A stretch of 64,000 nucleotides of DNA from Kitagawia praeruptora (taxonomy: Eukaryota > Streptophyta > Magnoliopsida > Apiales > Apiaceae): positions 27,969,501-28,033,500 of the forward strand of contig CM075349.1 of the NCBI GenBank assembly GCA_037693485.1. Reading direction: 5' to 3'. Position numbers and translations under genes: made by a program. Positions 1 through 12,425 of this stretch are shown in pieces; position 1 is the first letter of the stretch; each line of letters begins with the position of its first letter. Under the pieces are notes generated by a model that saw only the letters and a program-made list of their open reading frames with translations, did no database searches and had not been told where the DNA came from.

Positions 1-982
1 AAAATATTAATACCTTATCACTTGTGGCATGCATGCATACTGGTACTTACTACTAATACAAGCTGATCTCCACAGGCTTTATTGGTTTTTTCTATATAAA
101 AAAAAAAAAGAAATCAGTAAGTTATAGATAAGCTAGGAAATCTATTGTTCTAAAAAATGACATCAAGTCAGATCGGTCCAAAGTAGATGGATTTTAGTTC
201 AGTAAATAAAAATGAGAATTAAAATTACGTTCACTAGATTGAAGTCTCCTGATCCAAACGATATCGATAGTCTGGCTTATTTTAATACAGTAGATATGAG
301 AAATCCAAGTATTGCCTAGAAGTAGTTATCCTATTGGCCAAACTAAAATGGAAAAGAATTGTTTTCTTTTCCATACTATACCAACAAGAGTTGCAATGTT
401 GAGTAGGACATGGTCAACTTTAATGCTAAATAATGTCTCTATTCATCAACTTAAAAACAAAATGAAGAACATACCTCATGATTCATGCAATTAAATGGAT
501 AAGTTAAGATAAGACTTATATATTTGTATAGGGATTTCAAATATGCAGATATAGAAAAGTAGTTGTCACATATGATTTGTAGGTAGAAGCCCACGTACTG
601 GTGATCTGCAAGTTAGGACTGTGACCACATAAAAAGTGGGACTCATTCTACTACTACCAATCATAAGAAATGGCAGATCCTGTAGATGCTCTGTATTTTT
701 CTGAAGCTGACAGTCTTGAAGCTAACAAACCATTCAATTGTGACTTGTGATCATTGTAATAATTGCAACTGCTGCAATTTCGCGAAACTACGAAGAAATA
801 TGCAGAGTGCAAAACTCCGGAGAAATATGCAGAGAGTGGAGAAACAGGATTGCAGCCAAACAATGGAAGCAAAAGAGGACCCAATAGCCAACATAATAAA
901 AGGCATACACAAAGACATTAAAGAAAGAATATTGTACACATGCAACTAACAGATGGGAAATATACAATAAGAATATATATAC
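1..982. other. Intergenic, no gene recognised
   Basis: I see no coding region, RNA gene or delimited repeat that I can support here. The right part (about 650-982) lies just downstream of the broken hAT transposase and is probably the intron and 3' part of that element. The left terminus of that element was not found, so it may lie outside the window or be deleted. Confidence 0.4.
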
Positions 983-2190
983 CTGACATGCTTTTTTCAG
1001 ACCATATAGTGCTCGTGCCCAATCAGCCCCGCATACCAACATTTCCACTGTTTCCGCCTTTAAACATGATCGATAAGGCTCAATAATTCGGCCACCAGCA
1101 CTGAATGTTGCCTCTGATGCAACTGTGCTCATGGGGACTGCTAACATATCACGCGCCATCTGTGATAAAATGGGATATTTGGCACTATTGCCTTTCCACC
1201 AGGTCAGAACATCAAATGATTTTGTTGTAGACTCATTCGGAATAAAAATATTCTCAGACAAATACTCATCCAATTCGGACTTAGCCGGTTCAACAGCTGC
1301 CCCACTGTCACGAATATAAGCTTCATATTCGCTCATACCTGCTGGAGTTTCAATATTATCCATAAAAAGACTATCCGATCCAGAAATTTGAGTTGATTCA
1401 GGGGCCATTCCTTTAACTCTCGAATCTTCAGCAACATATTCTTGATATAGATCATTCAAAACAACTTTCAAATGAGCCAATTGCTTTTCGCTTTCACCTT
1501 GAAGTGGATAAATAATGGGAAAACAGAAAGTAAGAAGTTTCATTTTGAATCTTGGATCCATCACAGCCCCGATGGACATCATTAAATTACTCTCACCCCA
1601 ATATTTATCGAACTTCTCTTTCATTTTATTTGCCATTTCCCTCATGTATGGATTTGCATCAACTGATTTTTTATCTATCAATGCTTTCACCGATTTGACC
1701 TCTGAAAGAAACAAATTAGAGGTAGGATACTCACTTCCTGAAACTATTCTAGTAGCATCATCGAACACCTTTAACAAAGAACAGACATTTGCTACTTTAA
1801 CCCAATCATCTTCACCAGGAACATATTCATTAAACGCTCTATCCCAATTTGCAAACCTAGGAAACACTTGTTTAAACTGAAGAGCACAAGACAGCATATG
1901 GTAAGTAGTATTCCACCTAGTGGAAACATCTAAAATCAGCTTTTTTGGTTTTAATTGCAACAAATCAGCGATTTCCCCCCACTTAAGTCGACGACCTTCA
2001 GAAAGAGCAACATATTTAATTCCATCTCTCACTCTATTGACAATTAAACCAATAGGTTTCAAACCATCTTGTACACATAAGTTTAATATATGAGCACAGC
2101 AACGCACATGAAATAATTTACCTTCAACTAATAAAGATGGTTTTCTAATGCTAAAAGAGTCTTTTAAAGTCCTTATAGCTACATCATTCG
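983..2190 (-). pseudogene. hAT transposase (RICESLEEPER/DAYSLEEPER-like), N-terminally truncated
   Basis: The reading frame on the minus strand encodes the central and C-terminal parts of a plant hAT transposase. It has the HVRCCAHILNL segment, a DVSTRWNTTYHML block, and the C-terminal dimerisation region with SEATFSAGGRIIEPYRS followed by ALYGLKKAC. Frame is open from about 2190 down to 983, where CAG|GTATAT looks like a splice donor. The N-terminal BED zinc finger and the first half of the catalytic region are missing. At 2190 the coding frame ends abruptly against the subterminal repeat block at 2191-2384. It is an internal deletion derivative and probably not functional. Domesticated DAYSLEEPER proteins exist, but the missing N-terminus argues against that here. 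Confidence 0.82.
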
Positions 2191-2384
2191 CGAAAAGTCG
2201 ACCCGACTCGGCTCGTCTCAGGCTCGCGAAAAGCTCGACTCGACTCGTATTATAAACGATCTGAGCTCGGCAGAGATTTTGGGCTCGTTTAGTAAACGAG
2301 CTCGGCTCGGCTCGTCAGAAAAAACTCGACTCGATTTAAAGCTCGGCTCGAACTCGCCCGGCTCGACTCGAATTACAGCCCTAT
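2191..2384 (-). mobile_element. hAT terminal/subterminal region with GCTCGA/CTCGGC words
   Basis: About 190 bp are packed with short direct and inverted copies of ACTCGGCTCG-like words and end at a terminus that reads TAGGGCTGTAATTCGAG on the minus strand. This is the organisation expected of the transposase-binding subterminal region of an hAT element. It directly abuts the truncated transposase at 983-2190, so both probably belong to one internally deleted element. The partner terminus was not found. Confidence 0.6.
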
Positions 2385-3379
2385 TGGATATTGAGGTTCG
2401 AACTTGAACCGAATATGAGCCAGTATTATTTTTTCTTTTTTCTAGCCGGGTAGCTTGTGATCCATCAAATACGAGTTAATATGATCCACTAACATTAGAT
2501 ATCATTTTTATATGAATTGTATAAATAATCATTTATTCTAAAAATATAATAATCACGCATTCAAAATTGAAATAAATGATCTATTAAGTATTTGATGATA
2601 AATAATTGGGTTGATAACTCGTGTTTTATGAAATTTAAAGTTATAAATGTTATTAAGAAGTTCTAATATGCTATTTAATTAGAAATGTGACGAACTAAAC
2701 GTATTTGATGATAATAGGTTTTTTATAAATGGTTTATTATTGATTAATGATAAAAAAAATAGTACTCCTTACGTCAATTGTTTACATTGGAGGAAGACAC
2801 GGAGATCAAAATAATACATAAAAAATGAGTAAAGTTAGATTAAAAAATGAGTAAAGTGGTGGTACATATCAATATTTAATAATAGATTTGAGATAATGAA
2901 AAAAAGTAGTAGGTGACGGGGTAATTGTATTTTTTATTGTTAAATATGAGATACTGGGAAAAACTTACTATTTATGGTAGAGGAACAGAGTATCATCAGA
3001 TTATAATATAAATATTTGAAAGTGTAAAATCAATGATTTATTTAAAATCTAAAATTTATATAATCAATGCAACAATTTTATATTGTATTTGTCAATATAT
3101 TCAATAAAAATATTATTACTTTTGAAAAAAAAATAAGTCACCAAGACAAACAGTGAAGTTTAACTTAAAAGGAATTTCCCATCGTGAGTTCAAGTACAAT
3201 GTGGCTGCCTTTTAAAGCTTCTAGAAGTCTGCAATCTATGATTCCACAATACAAAATCATTCCTAATCCTTTCTATCACCTCATTGGTTGTTGCTTGGAT
3301 AATGATAGGTAAAAGATGGTCTTTTATTTAGCATAAAAAAAAAATACAGATGGTGATTAGTTACTTTTGGGTTCCTACA
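2385..3379. other. Intergenic, AT-rich
   Basis: No gene was recognised. A degenerate Stowaway-like foldback may lie at about 2762-2995 (left end CTCCTTACGTC, right end GAACAGAGTA), but its ends are too diverged to delimit. The last 200 bp flank the 3' end of the pirin-like gene and should hold its polyadenylation region. Confidence 0.35.
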
Positions 3380-4980
3380 CTACTGAGACTTCCAATGATT
3401 GGCCATTTCAAATCCATTCTTACATTGCTGATAGTCTTCTATAGTCTGGTCAATTTCTTCCTCTGTATTCATCACAAAAGGTCCGTATCGAGCCACTGGC
3501 TCATTCAGTGGTTCACCCCCAATGAGCGCGAACCTAAGGGCCTTTGAGGACTTGTTCCATACGCTCAAACCATCACCAGGACTTAACACCAAAACATGGT
3601 GAGCAGATACAGGGGATGAGTTCAAAGACCCGAAAACACCTTCTCCTTCAATAACGTACACGAATGCATTCCAACATTCGGGGATGCTTTGGTTCACTTC
3701 AGCTTTGGACTGTAGAGTGAAATCAAGAAACATTGTTGGAGTTCGCGTGTACACTGGTGACTTAACTCCCATTGATTCCCCTGCTATGATTTTCACTTCA
3801 ACTCCATCCATTTCAGCCCTTTTAATGTCGTTACTTAGCAGTTCTTGATAATTAGGTTCAACCCTACATTTTGAATAACCAAATTAAGTTAGATAAAAGA
3901 CAAGTCTGGTCACTGTCCACAATTCGATTATGACACATTCTTACATTTTGTCCTTGGATGAAAGATTGATCCATAGTTGCAGACCGGTTTGTATTCCTTC
4001 TTCTGCAGGCATTTCCGAATGAATAATCCCTCTTCCCGCTGTCATCCACTGCAATCAATATATAAATTTAGCACTCCACATTTTGGTCTTACTTTGCATG
4101 TATTTCATTCGGTCAGAGTTCAGTTGTCAAAATTCTGTTAAGTGCGAAATTCAGAATATTATTGTTTGATACCTGGACATCCCCTGCTCGAATTGTGCCC
4201 TTATGCCCTGCGAAATCTTGATGAGTGAAAGCTCCCTAATACAAGAAGAAAGTGAAAGTTTTGTAAGTCATCAACATCGTAAAAGTATAAAGGGCGTTCT
4301 AAATATTCGATAACTGTGTGGTAATGTACCTGCAGCATATATGTTACAGTCTCGAATCCTGCAAAAAAGAAACAAGAACTTTACAACATTAAAATCTGAA
4401 GACAACAACATGTTCAAAGAAAAAAAACAGTGTTAATCAATTGTAAGCAGCTGAGAATTCAAAGATATACAAACCTCGGTGAGGATGATCAGGAAATCCA
4501 GCAGGAGGTGATACTGCAGAATTGCGATTTCTGGGTCAGGGGAGAGTATAACTAAAAATAATACTAGCAAGTACTAATAACTGAAGAAAAAGAGCTTGTA
4601 TATATGTTGTACCATAAAATTCATCAAGAATGAGAAAAGGATCCAAATACTTCAACTCAGGCCTGTTAAACATATGGAACAGAAGGAGAAAAAAGTCAAC
4701 AAATAGCATAGGAGCCCAAAATGACAAGAAAATCATAAATAATATGTCAGGTCGATGAAATATAACAAAAGATTTAATATATATCGATACATCTAACTGA
4801 CAAAAATTAAGGTTGTAAAAATCGAAAATCGGTTTCGAGTGCTCGTTTATAAAAATAATACCTTCCAATGCTTCTCCTAACAACAGCACCATCACCTTCA
4901 CTTTGAGGTCCGGCCAAAATCTTCTTGACCACAATTCTTGGATTTTGAAAAACAGAGGATTCATATGATGCAGAAGACAT
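3380..4980 (-). CDS. Pirin-like protein (cupin superfamily), 7 exons
   Basis: Exons on the minus strand are 4980-4862, 4662-4613, 4513-4475, 4358-4330, 4235-4173, 4048-3945 and 3863-3380. All introns are GT-AG, and the joined frame gives 295 residues, close to plant pirins (about 290). Pirins are two-domain cupins with one metal site in the N-terminal domain. The expected ligands are visible: His66 and His68 in FPDHPHRGFET, and His110 and Glu112 in GRGIIHSEMP. The C-terminal half contains GVEVKIIAGESMGVKSPVY and ends NHWKSQ. Family knowledge: Arabidopsis PRN1 binds the G-protein alpha subunit GPA1, human pirin is a nuclear cofactor, and some pirins have quercetinase activity. Which role applies here cannot be read from sequence. 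No lesion was seen, so the gene looks functional. Confidence 0.93.
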
Positions 4981-7033
4981 TTTTAGTTTTGTATATGTAT
5001 GTATATGTGAATGAGCATCTATTGATCTTCCTTGATATTTATACATGTTGCACAAGGGTAGTTGAGTGTTTTATATGGTAAGCCAGCTAATGGAACGGCG
5101 GGAATAAAATTTGGTGGGTCTCACAGTCGTACTTGGACCAATTATTTGTGACGTTAGATTAAGGTAACCATGATGAAGGCCCGTTTTATACTTTTACATT
5201 GCATGTCCATGTTTGGTTATTATCAAAACTCTTATTTTGTTATTATATTTTTTGTTATTAAACTTATTTTAATGATAATTGCGTATGTTTTAAATTTAGA
5301 ATGATAATTATTGGGTATACGTTGAGTATGAAACAGAGCGGTTTTTAAATTAGAACGATAATTATTTGGAATACGTTAAGAAAATATGAACTTATCATCG
5401 TATTTGAAAATTTTTTTGAATTGAATAACAGAATTTCAGGTTTATATGTTGAAACGATAATTATCTAAAAACGTTACGGATATGATGATTGTTTACATAA
5501 TCCATATATATTCATATACGATTATTGTAGAATATTAAATAATTTTAGAGAATATATCAAAAGAATTTCGAGGGAAAAAAATCTTATAAACTCTTAAGTT
5601 AAAATATTTGAAATGTTGATAAGTCGTTTTTCCGTAAATGTGTTATTACTTTATTTTACATGTTTGATTTTAAGAGAGAACTCATCCAATTAAGGATCAT
5701 ATTACGTCAGCAAGAGCTGGTGTGTACAAAACGATGACTACTAGTCTACTACTAATACATTCTAGTTACTTTCTAATTTGAAATAGTTGCTGTTAAGGTA
5801 ATACTAATTATAATACTATTTTAAATAATGTTATTTATTTTATTTTTTTTGACGAAAAATAATGTTATTAATTGAATGAAATTTATCATTCCTATCAAAA
5901 AAAATAATGTTAATGTTCCTGAGTTACCTCAGTAAATTACCAGAGATAACTATGATTCCAATATGAATGCACAAGAGTATAATTGTAATTACAAAATTTT
6001 TTTAGAAAATTTTCAATATTTACAAAAATACCACAATATGTTTATACTGTAACCTATGTAACTCTCCCGATGTAATCTCGAAAGCTTTTTTCTCTTATTA
6101 AATATTCAATTCGGAAGTTATAGCTGAAAGGTGCTAAATCTTTCTTAAAAAATTTAGAAAGGTCAACATAGAAAGTGGGTGGGCCATAGTCATATTTGAG
6201 ATCTTTAGAAAGATGTCATGCTAACGGTAGGATGATGGTTTGTTAATAATAAGATAAACTTGAAACCTTCGCGTTGGTGTAGGACCTACACGAATCAAAT
6301 TATTTTTCAAGTTATTTAAATTTGTTTTGTATATTTAAATTTGTAAAATATTTTAAATTCCATTCAATAATTATTATTAAGTTGAATTCGAGCTCAAACT
6401 AATCGAATAATTCAGTGAGCTGAACTCGAATTTTAAATTACTCAATTCATAAAATCTCCAAATCAACTAAGCCCGACTGTTTGACGAACCTTTACTACTT
6501 TTTAGTTTTGATATGTCATAAATATAAATATTAAATATTTATATATTTAATTGAATTGAATTTAAATCAAAATAATCATATTCAAAATCAATTCGAATTT
6601 TCGAATCGAACTCAAATATATCAAATTGTTTATGAACTAAATTTTAAGCTTAAAAATTGAAAATTCAACTTAATTCGAGTCGATAATGGGCATATTTGGC
6701 CTCCCTTAAATCGAATTTATAAATCAATTATTCCGGAAAAAGTACTCCATTATATACTTTTTTATAAAAATAAATATTTATGAAATGGTTAACATTTATT
6801 ATTTTGTAAATATAAATTATTTATTTTAAAAAAAAATACATATTTACATATTTTTTTCACAATAAGTAAATTATCTCTGAAAAATAAAGTAAGGTAAACG
6901 GGACCAATTCTACTTAGATTATCCCTAATTCATACATACTACCAAATTCGAGACATTTGTTAAACACTAATTAGTAACCTGTAGGCAGTTAAGTGTGAAC
7001 TCAAGTTCTAGATCATGAGAGTTAAAAAATTAT
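4981..7033. other. Intergenic, includes possible degenerate hAT-type repeat
   Basis: The first few hundred bases upstream of 4980 should be the pirin promoter. At about 6290-6690 the words TTCGAG and CTCGAA recur on both strands in AT-rich context, resembling the subterminal word clusters of the hAT-type miniature elements elsewhere in this window. No TIR or TSD was found there. No gene was recognised. Confidence 0.3.
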
Positions 7034-7035
7034 TA

Positions 7036-7286
7036 CTCCCTCTGTCCCCCTTGGTTCTTTACCTTGGGGGACGTAATTCTGGCACGGATTTTAAGGTGCA
7101 ATTTGCGGATAGTTTCATAACTTATTTTTTAAATTTTCCTTTTTTGTATAAAAATAGAATTGTTCTATTTTTATACAAAAAAAGAAAATTTAAAAAATAA
7201 GTTATGGAACTATACTTTTTAGCAGCCTTAAAATGCGTGTCGAGCAGTGAAAAAAAAATGTAAAGAAATGGGAGGGACAGAGGGAG
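7036..7286. mobile_element. Stowaway-like MITE (foldback, TA TSD)
   Basis: The ends are CTCCCTCTGTCCC on the left and its near reverse complement GGGACAGAGGGAG on the right, flanked by TA on both sides. The interior folds back almost completely around 7120-7205. Such Tc1/mariner-related MITEs are common in plant genomes and carry no coding capacity. Confidence 0.75.
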
Positions 7287-7364
7287 TATATTTTAAATAT
7301 AAGTAAGGGTAAAGGTCCTATTTATCCATATCATATTATAATGTAAATTGACCATATTATCTAA

Positions 7365-7880
7365 AGACGCGGGTTGTAACCCTTTTTAACCACCGCACAC
7401 GCATGTTCCATATGCGGGGGTCGTGGCCACGCATGAAGCTCTTACATGGACAGAACAAACGGTGTTTGCATAGAAACAGGCAGCATGAATTATTTTTCTT
7501 GACCACTACACACGCATGTTTCATATGCGGGGGTCGTGGGCACACATGAATCTCATGCGTGAACAGAACAAGTTGTGTTTGCATACATGCTCATGCGAGT
7601 AGGCTCATACACGCATCCTACAAAAGCGTGGGCACTTTCACGCATCTTACAAAAGCGTGGGTTGTATACAAGGTAGAACATGCAAGTGGACTGGTCAGAC
7701 ACATTTTCACACACACGCATATGATATAAACGTGTAGGATCTACACGCATCATACACATAGGTCGCATACGCGACCTGTCAAATATACCAGCAAGCAGTC
7801 GATCGAGAAAAGTATTATCCGCGCATATGTTACAAGCGTGTAGGTTGGCCACGCATAGTTACAATGCGTGTTCATTAAAT
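7365..7880. repeat. Cluster of short imperfect hairpins built on ACGCAT / GCGTG
   Basis: About ten short segments of the form ACGCAT, a 6-12 base spacer, then ATGCG or GCGTG follow one another here, each able to form a small stem-loop. Two are part of a roughly 120-bp tandem duplication (about 7388 and 7511, both containing CATATGCGGGGGTCGTGG). A further related unit lies at about 8308-8340. The segment ends just before a TATA-like stretch (about 7902-7912). No known element was recognised. Confidence 0.55.
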
Positions 7881-8039
7881 ATATCCTCCAGTCAACACCC
7901 ATATAAATTCTTTTACTTCAGATCTATTCTGCCGTTCTTTTCCTACAAGAACATCACACCACTTGTTTTTCAGTGTTAATAAGCAATTATCTTGTCACTT
8001 TGATTTCAGTCATGCTTTTATCTTCTTAGATTTATAAAC

Positions 8040-8150
8040 ATGGCTTCTTCCGATTGTAACTATGTATGGGAATGGTTGTATTGTGATGGTATGGTTTTGA
8101 ATGATAGTATTGTTGTGTATATGATAAAGATGTGGTTAGAAGAATGTTGA
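8040..8150 (+). CDS. Possible small ORF (36 aa), unknown
   Basis: An ATG at 8040 opens a 36-residue frame beginning MASSDCNYVWEWLYCDG and ending at TGA. A TATA-like CATATAAAT lies about 135 bp upstream, and the intervening sequence looks like a pyrimidine-rich plant 5' leader. The peptide matches nothing I recognise and could be the truncated start of a gene captured with the hairpin cluster upstream. It may equally be chance. Confidence 0.2.
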   Translation: MASSDCNYVWEWLYCDGMVLNDSIVVYMIKMWLEEC

Positions 8151-9154
8151 TAATAAAAAGTATTAGAAGTATGATACTGAATACTCACAGTAATTGATTA
8201 TTGAACAACTGAACATTGAATAACCAACCACAGCGATTCCAGATATGCTTGCTCCGTGTAATCTTTTCCCCTTTGTATATTTATTTCTCTTATATTGTTT
8301 GATGGGTCACAGAACACGCATTTGATACATGCGGTGTTCGTGGGTAAATAGGGCCAGGCCGCCAATCAGTATATTGGGCCATTGGTTAAGGATGGTGGGT
8401 ATTTTGGACAATTTCTCTATAAGTAATTAATTTATTTTGTATGAAATTTTGGGAAGAAGAATTTAAATCAAAGTGATTCGGGTCTAAAATAAATTATACT
8501 CTTTTTGTCTCTGATTTATATTTTTAAAAATCAAATTTATTCAAATTTGATACCTTTTCAATTTATACCTTCACTAATTTATACCTTTTCACTAATTTAT
8601 ACCTTTTCAAATTTGATAAAGTTAAATTTGAGAGAAAATTAAATATACTTTCTGATGACATTTTTTTTATTATTGTTATATCTGATAGTATTAAACAGAA
8701 GTGGGGTTCCTTTAAAGAAAAAAAAAAAAGCTGAAGTGGGGATAATTTAAATTTAAATTTCTATTAAACGATGAAAAGAAAATAATTATAAAAATTAAGG
8801 AGGGTTACGGAGCCACAAGAAATGCTAAAAAAATGTCAACAATCTAATTTACAGGCACTGGTACTATTAACATGTTAAGCAAGTAGGATTAGCCCAGTTT
8901 GCTGGAGTGATCACTTACGTCTTTCTGATTCTATATTTGTTGGGCCAAAATATGAAAATGCCAGGCCAAACTAATAGTATGAGTTTATATCATTGTTGGA
9001 CCATCCAAAGGCCTCAAAGCCCTTCTCATTAATAAAAAGGTTCGTTTTACCCACCGAAACACATGAGTCCTGACATTGACAACAGGAGAAAGATATAACC
9101 TGGAATTTCCCGCAAGAAAAAACTTAAAAAAGACAACCAACAGCTCTAACTCAC
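8151..9154. other. Intergenic, no gene recognised
   Basis: AT-rich sequence with a diverged Stowaway-type end near 8500 and an outlying copy of the ACGCAT/GCGTG hairpin unit at about 8308-8340. No coding region or delimited element was found. Confidence 0.35.
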
Positions 9155-9157
9155 TTA

Positions 9158-9817
9158 GAGCAACACCAACAAGCTCTTAAATGTAGGGGAGAGCACGGTT
9201 CGGTTCGGGGCGGTTTTGCCCCGAAACCGAACCCGCAGTAAGGCTTTACAAAACTATAATTATTTAATTACAATCTACTTGAGCTGCTTTACAAAACTAT
9301 AATTACAAACTACTTGAGCTGCTTTAGACCATGAGCTTACTGGTAGCCAAACCAGTAATATTATATATATTATATATATATATATATTATAATAATCGGT
9401 TCGGTTTTGGTTTTTTCGGTTCGATTTCACTCTAAAACCGAAACCGGACCATTAGTATCGGTTCGGTTTTTATCGGTTTCGGTTTCATTTCGGTTTTTCT
9501 GCTCAGCCATAGGTAACAACCCTGAGGTTAAGACATTATAAACTACAAGTCAGGGATATTATTGTAAATACAGGAGCCTCACATTTATTATTACAAAAAT
9601 GCCACGAACCATTTATACTAGAAATCAATATAACCTCAGGTAAGTGCCCTGAGGTTAATCTCAGGGCCATTTTTCTCATTAGTAAAATATAGATAGAGAT
9701 TGGATTTGAGGAAGATTGTTGGAATAAATGTGTAAATTTACCTCTTAAATAGTTAAGAGTTAATTAAATTATATTATTTTTAGAAAAAAAAAAGTAAAGA
9801 TATTGTTGGAGTTGCTC
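9158..9817. mobile_element. Tourist-like MITE (TTA TSD) holding nested repeats
   Basis: The ends are GAGCAACACCAAC on the left and GTTGGAGTTGCTC on the right, flanked by TTA at 9155-9157 and 9818-9820. TIR and 3-bp TSD fit the PIF/Harbinger (Tourist) type. The interior is occupied by an hAT-type segment at about 9187-9512, with TAGGGGAGAGCACGG on the left and CGGTTCGG/AACCGA words throughout. A further inverted segment built on CCCTGAGGTTA lies at about 9520-9665. A 45-bp tandem duplication containing GCTTTACAAAACTATAATTA is at about 9240-9325. Confidence 0.55.
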
Positions 9818-9888
9818 TTAGAATGAACTTGCCTTACGCGAGGTTAAGAGTCCTATTCCCCTTTAATATATAAAAGTAGGGAAATTCT

Positions 9889-10781
9889 CATTGGTGTCCT
9901 TTTATAATTGGTTTTTTCGGATGGTGCCATTTCATATTTCAGTTTTACAAGTGGCACCCATAAAATAAGTGATTACACTAACTATACCCTTATGTTAATG
10001 AAACATTAAATTACTACTCCCTCCGTCATTCATTTCTATACACTTACTATTTTGGGGTGTCCCATCATTTCTATACATTCCAAAAATAGTAAAGTTTTCA
10101 TAATAAAAAACACTATTACATCCACTAACTTTCCTCCACTATCTCAAATTTATAATATAAAACACTATTACACCAAAACCAAACGTATACAACTCACCGG
10201 GACGGAGGGAGTATTATTTTTGGAAAATTCTCATTGGTGCCCTTCTAGAATTGGTTTTTCCGGATGGTGCCATTTCATTACTTGTTTTAATTCCCCAAAT
10301 CAGTTTAAGTTTTGAAAAACGGACACAGTTGTATTCAACTCCCCTTCTACAACTATTTCGGACCTAACAGATCAACTACAACATCCATCACTTTCCGTCC
10401 AGTATTCTTCGTGATACTTCAGCAAAATAACATATTTTGCTCAATGATTGTAACAAAATTCCAAAACATTGTTATATCAATTTCTCCTTATAACATCTGG
10501 TGCTAGAAAGGTAGTTGAATACAACTGTGTCCGTTTTTCAAAGCTTAAAACTGATTTGCGAAATTAAAACAAATAATGAAATGGCACAATCCGGAAAAGC
10601 CAATTCTAGAAGGGCACCAATGAGAATTTCCCAAAAAAAAAATAGTAATTTAACGTTTTCATTAATAGAAGGGTATAATTAGTGTAATCACTTATTTTAG
10701 GGGTGCCACTCGTAAGACTAAAATATGAAATGGTACCATCCGGAAAAACCAATTCCAGAAGGGTACCAATGAAAATTTTCC
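9889..10781. mobile_element. Mutator-type long-TIR element with nested copy and nested MITE
   Basis: A perfect 9-bp TSD (ATAAAAGTA at 9880-9888 and 10782-10790) flanks an inverted repeat whose outer arms are about 9889-10015 and 10641-10781. Both arms begin GGGAAATTCTCATTGG or a close variant. The same terminal sequence starts again at about 10222 and ends at about 10632, forming a second inner pair of arms around a loop at about 10331-10525. A Stowaway MITE sits in the left arm at 10017-10211. No coding capacity was seen. Confidence 0.75.
10017..10211. mobile_element. Stowaway-like MITE nested in the Mutator-type element
   Basis: It starts CTCCCTCCGTCATTC and ends with GGGACGGAGGGAG, with TA on each side. 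Removing it rejoins the left arm of the host element in register with the right arm, so it inserted after the host element. Confidence 0.78.
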
Positions 10782-10790
10782 ATAAAAGTA

Positions 10791-11349
10791 TTAGGAGAGG
10801 GATAAACTATTGTGGTGGAAAATTATGCAGGTTAACGCAAGGTCCGCATGGTAGTTCGTTCGGTAAAGTTGATGGTTCGTTGTGAAGGGTATATGCCGAT
10901 TCACAACTATAAATGTGAATTTATTTAGCCAATATGAGTGGTATTCTTTATTAAAAATACTTGGCTTATATTACGTGCGATGCAATATATCAGGCTTTTT
11001 TAAATATGATATGATATTTTTTATAAATAAATTATTTTTTTATCTAATTTTTTGTTTAATATTTATTTTAATTTTAATTTGATATATATTAGTCAAGAAA
11101 CTCATGTATTGTTTAGAACTAATAATATAAAATCTTAATTTTAATTTGTTGGTAACAGGATTCATACCTTGGATATTCATTAATATGAAATATTCCTTAG
11201 TGTAGATCTAAAAGTTCTCATCGATTTACTAAAAATTTAACGGTCACTATTATTTGTATGATTGAACCGATGAGCCAAACTACGAACAATTATTCCATAG
11301 TTTGCTTATTATATTTTAGTATAGATTATTCCGTAATTTACTTATCATA
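10791..11349. other. Intergenic, no gene recognised
   Basis: AT-rich sequence. The GGTTCGT-like words near 10860-10880 and GAACCG-type words near 11270 do not form a delimited repeat. Nothing else can be supported. Confidence 0.3.
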
Positions 11350-11359
11350 GTTTAGTATA

Positions 11360-11749
11360 GGGTTAATTATCACGTTGGTCACTAAAGTTGGTCTAAAGTA
11401 TCAAGTTGGTTAAATTGAAAACGGTATCAAACAGATCATTAAAGTCAGTTATATGTACACCATGTTAAATAACTTACTTTTCCCGGACGAAAAATATTAC
11501 GGAGTAATATTAATGTTGATTTCCTGGATTTTATTGTCTAAAATGAATATGTTACCCTATCATATAGATTGTTGATAATAAAATTTAAATAATAAGCATT
11601 AATATTAGTATTTTTCGTCTGGGAAAAGTAAGTTATTTAACAGAATATACATATAACTGACTTTAATGACCTATTTGAGACCGTTTTCAGTTTGGTGACC
11701 AACTTGATACTTTAGGCCCACTTTAGTGACCAACTTGATAATTAACTCG
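11360..11749. mobile_element. Mutator-type MITE with 9-10 bp TSD
   Basis: Arms of roughly 170 bp are near-perfect inverted repeats (left starts GGGTTAATTATCACGTTGG, right ends CAACTTGATAATTAACTCG). They are flanked by TTTAGTATA at 11351-11359 and 11750-11758. The preceding G is also shared, giving a possible 10-bp repeat. Long TIRs with a 9-bp TSD indicate a non-autonomous Mutator-like element. Confidence 0.8.
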
Positions 11750-12425
11750 TTTAGTATAAATGATAATGGTCTGAAAATGTGCGGCTTATCCCGCTTGACC
11801 AAAAACTTTGTACTATTTTTTTACATACATTTCAATTGGCACTTGAACATCTAGTATCTAGTATGTAATGTTAGGGGTACAAAATTGTGCACCAAAAATA
11901 GTTACAAAATGATGTACGAGGAATGATGTAGCAAAATTAAATATTTTTATGAATTGATATTAGTGTGAATGCAGGGAACCAATATATTTAATTAAATTAT
12001 AATCAATCAAATTAAAACAAGTCAAGTGTCATTTCGTAAAAAAATTTGTACGTACCTCTAGTTTTTTGTATTATGTATCCATAATCCACTGAAACCTTCA
12101 CAATCTATTAAATCCCCACTTTGACAATCTATTGTCATTATTGTAGTTTGTATTCATTCACGGTTCTTGGCCGTCATGCATGAATCCTTCACATTGTTAA
12201 GAGATGCGGGACGTAGTTTTATCAAAACAAATTTGGTGGGACTAGTCACTAGTGGTTTATGAAATTTCCTCGTCTCTGTATTTTGTATTCAGTTACAACT
12301 CTGGGCCGCCAAGCATGACTCATTACCAACTATTATAACTAGTCTATTTGCCTCTCCTACATATTTAAATACATAACATTTGAGCTAATTTCTCTCAATT
12401 ACAAAAAGAAAAAGATTAGTTCTAA

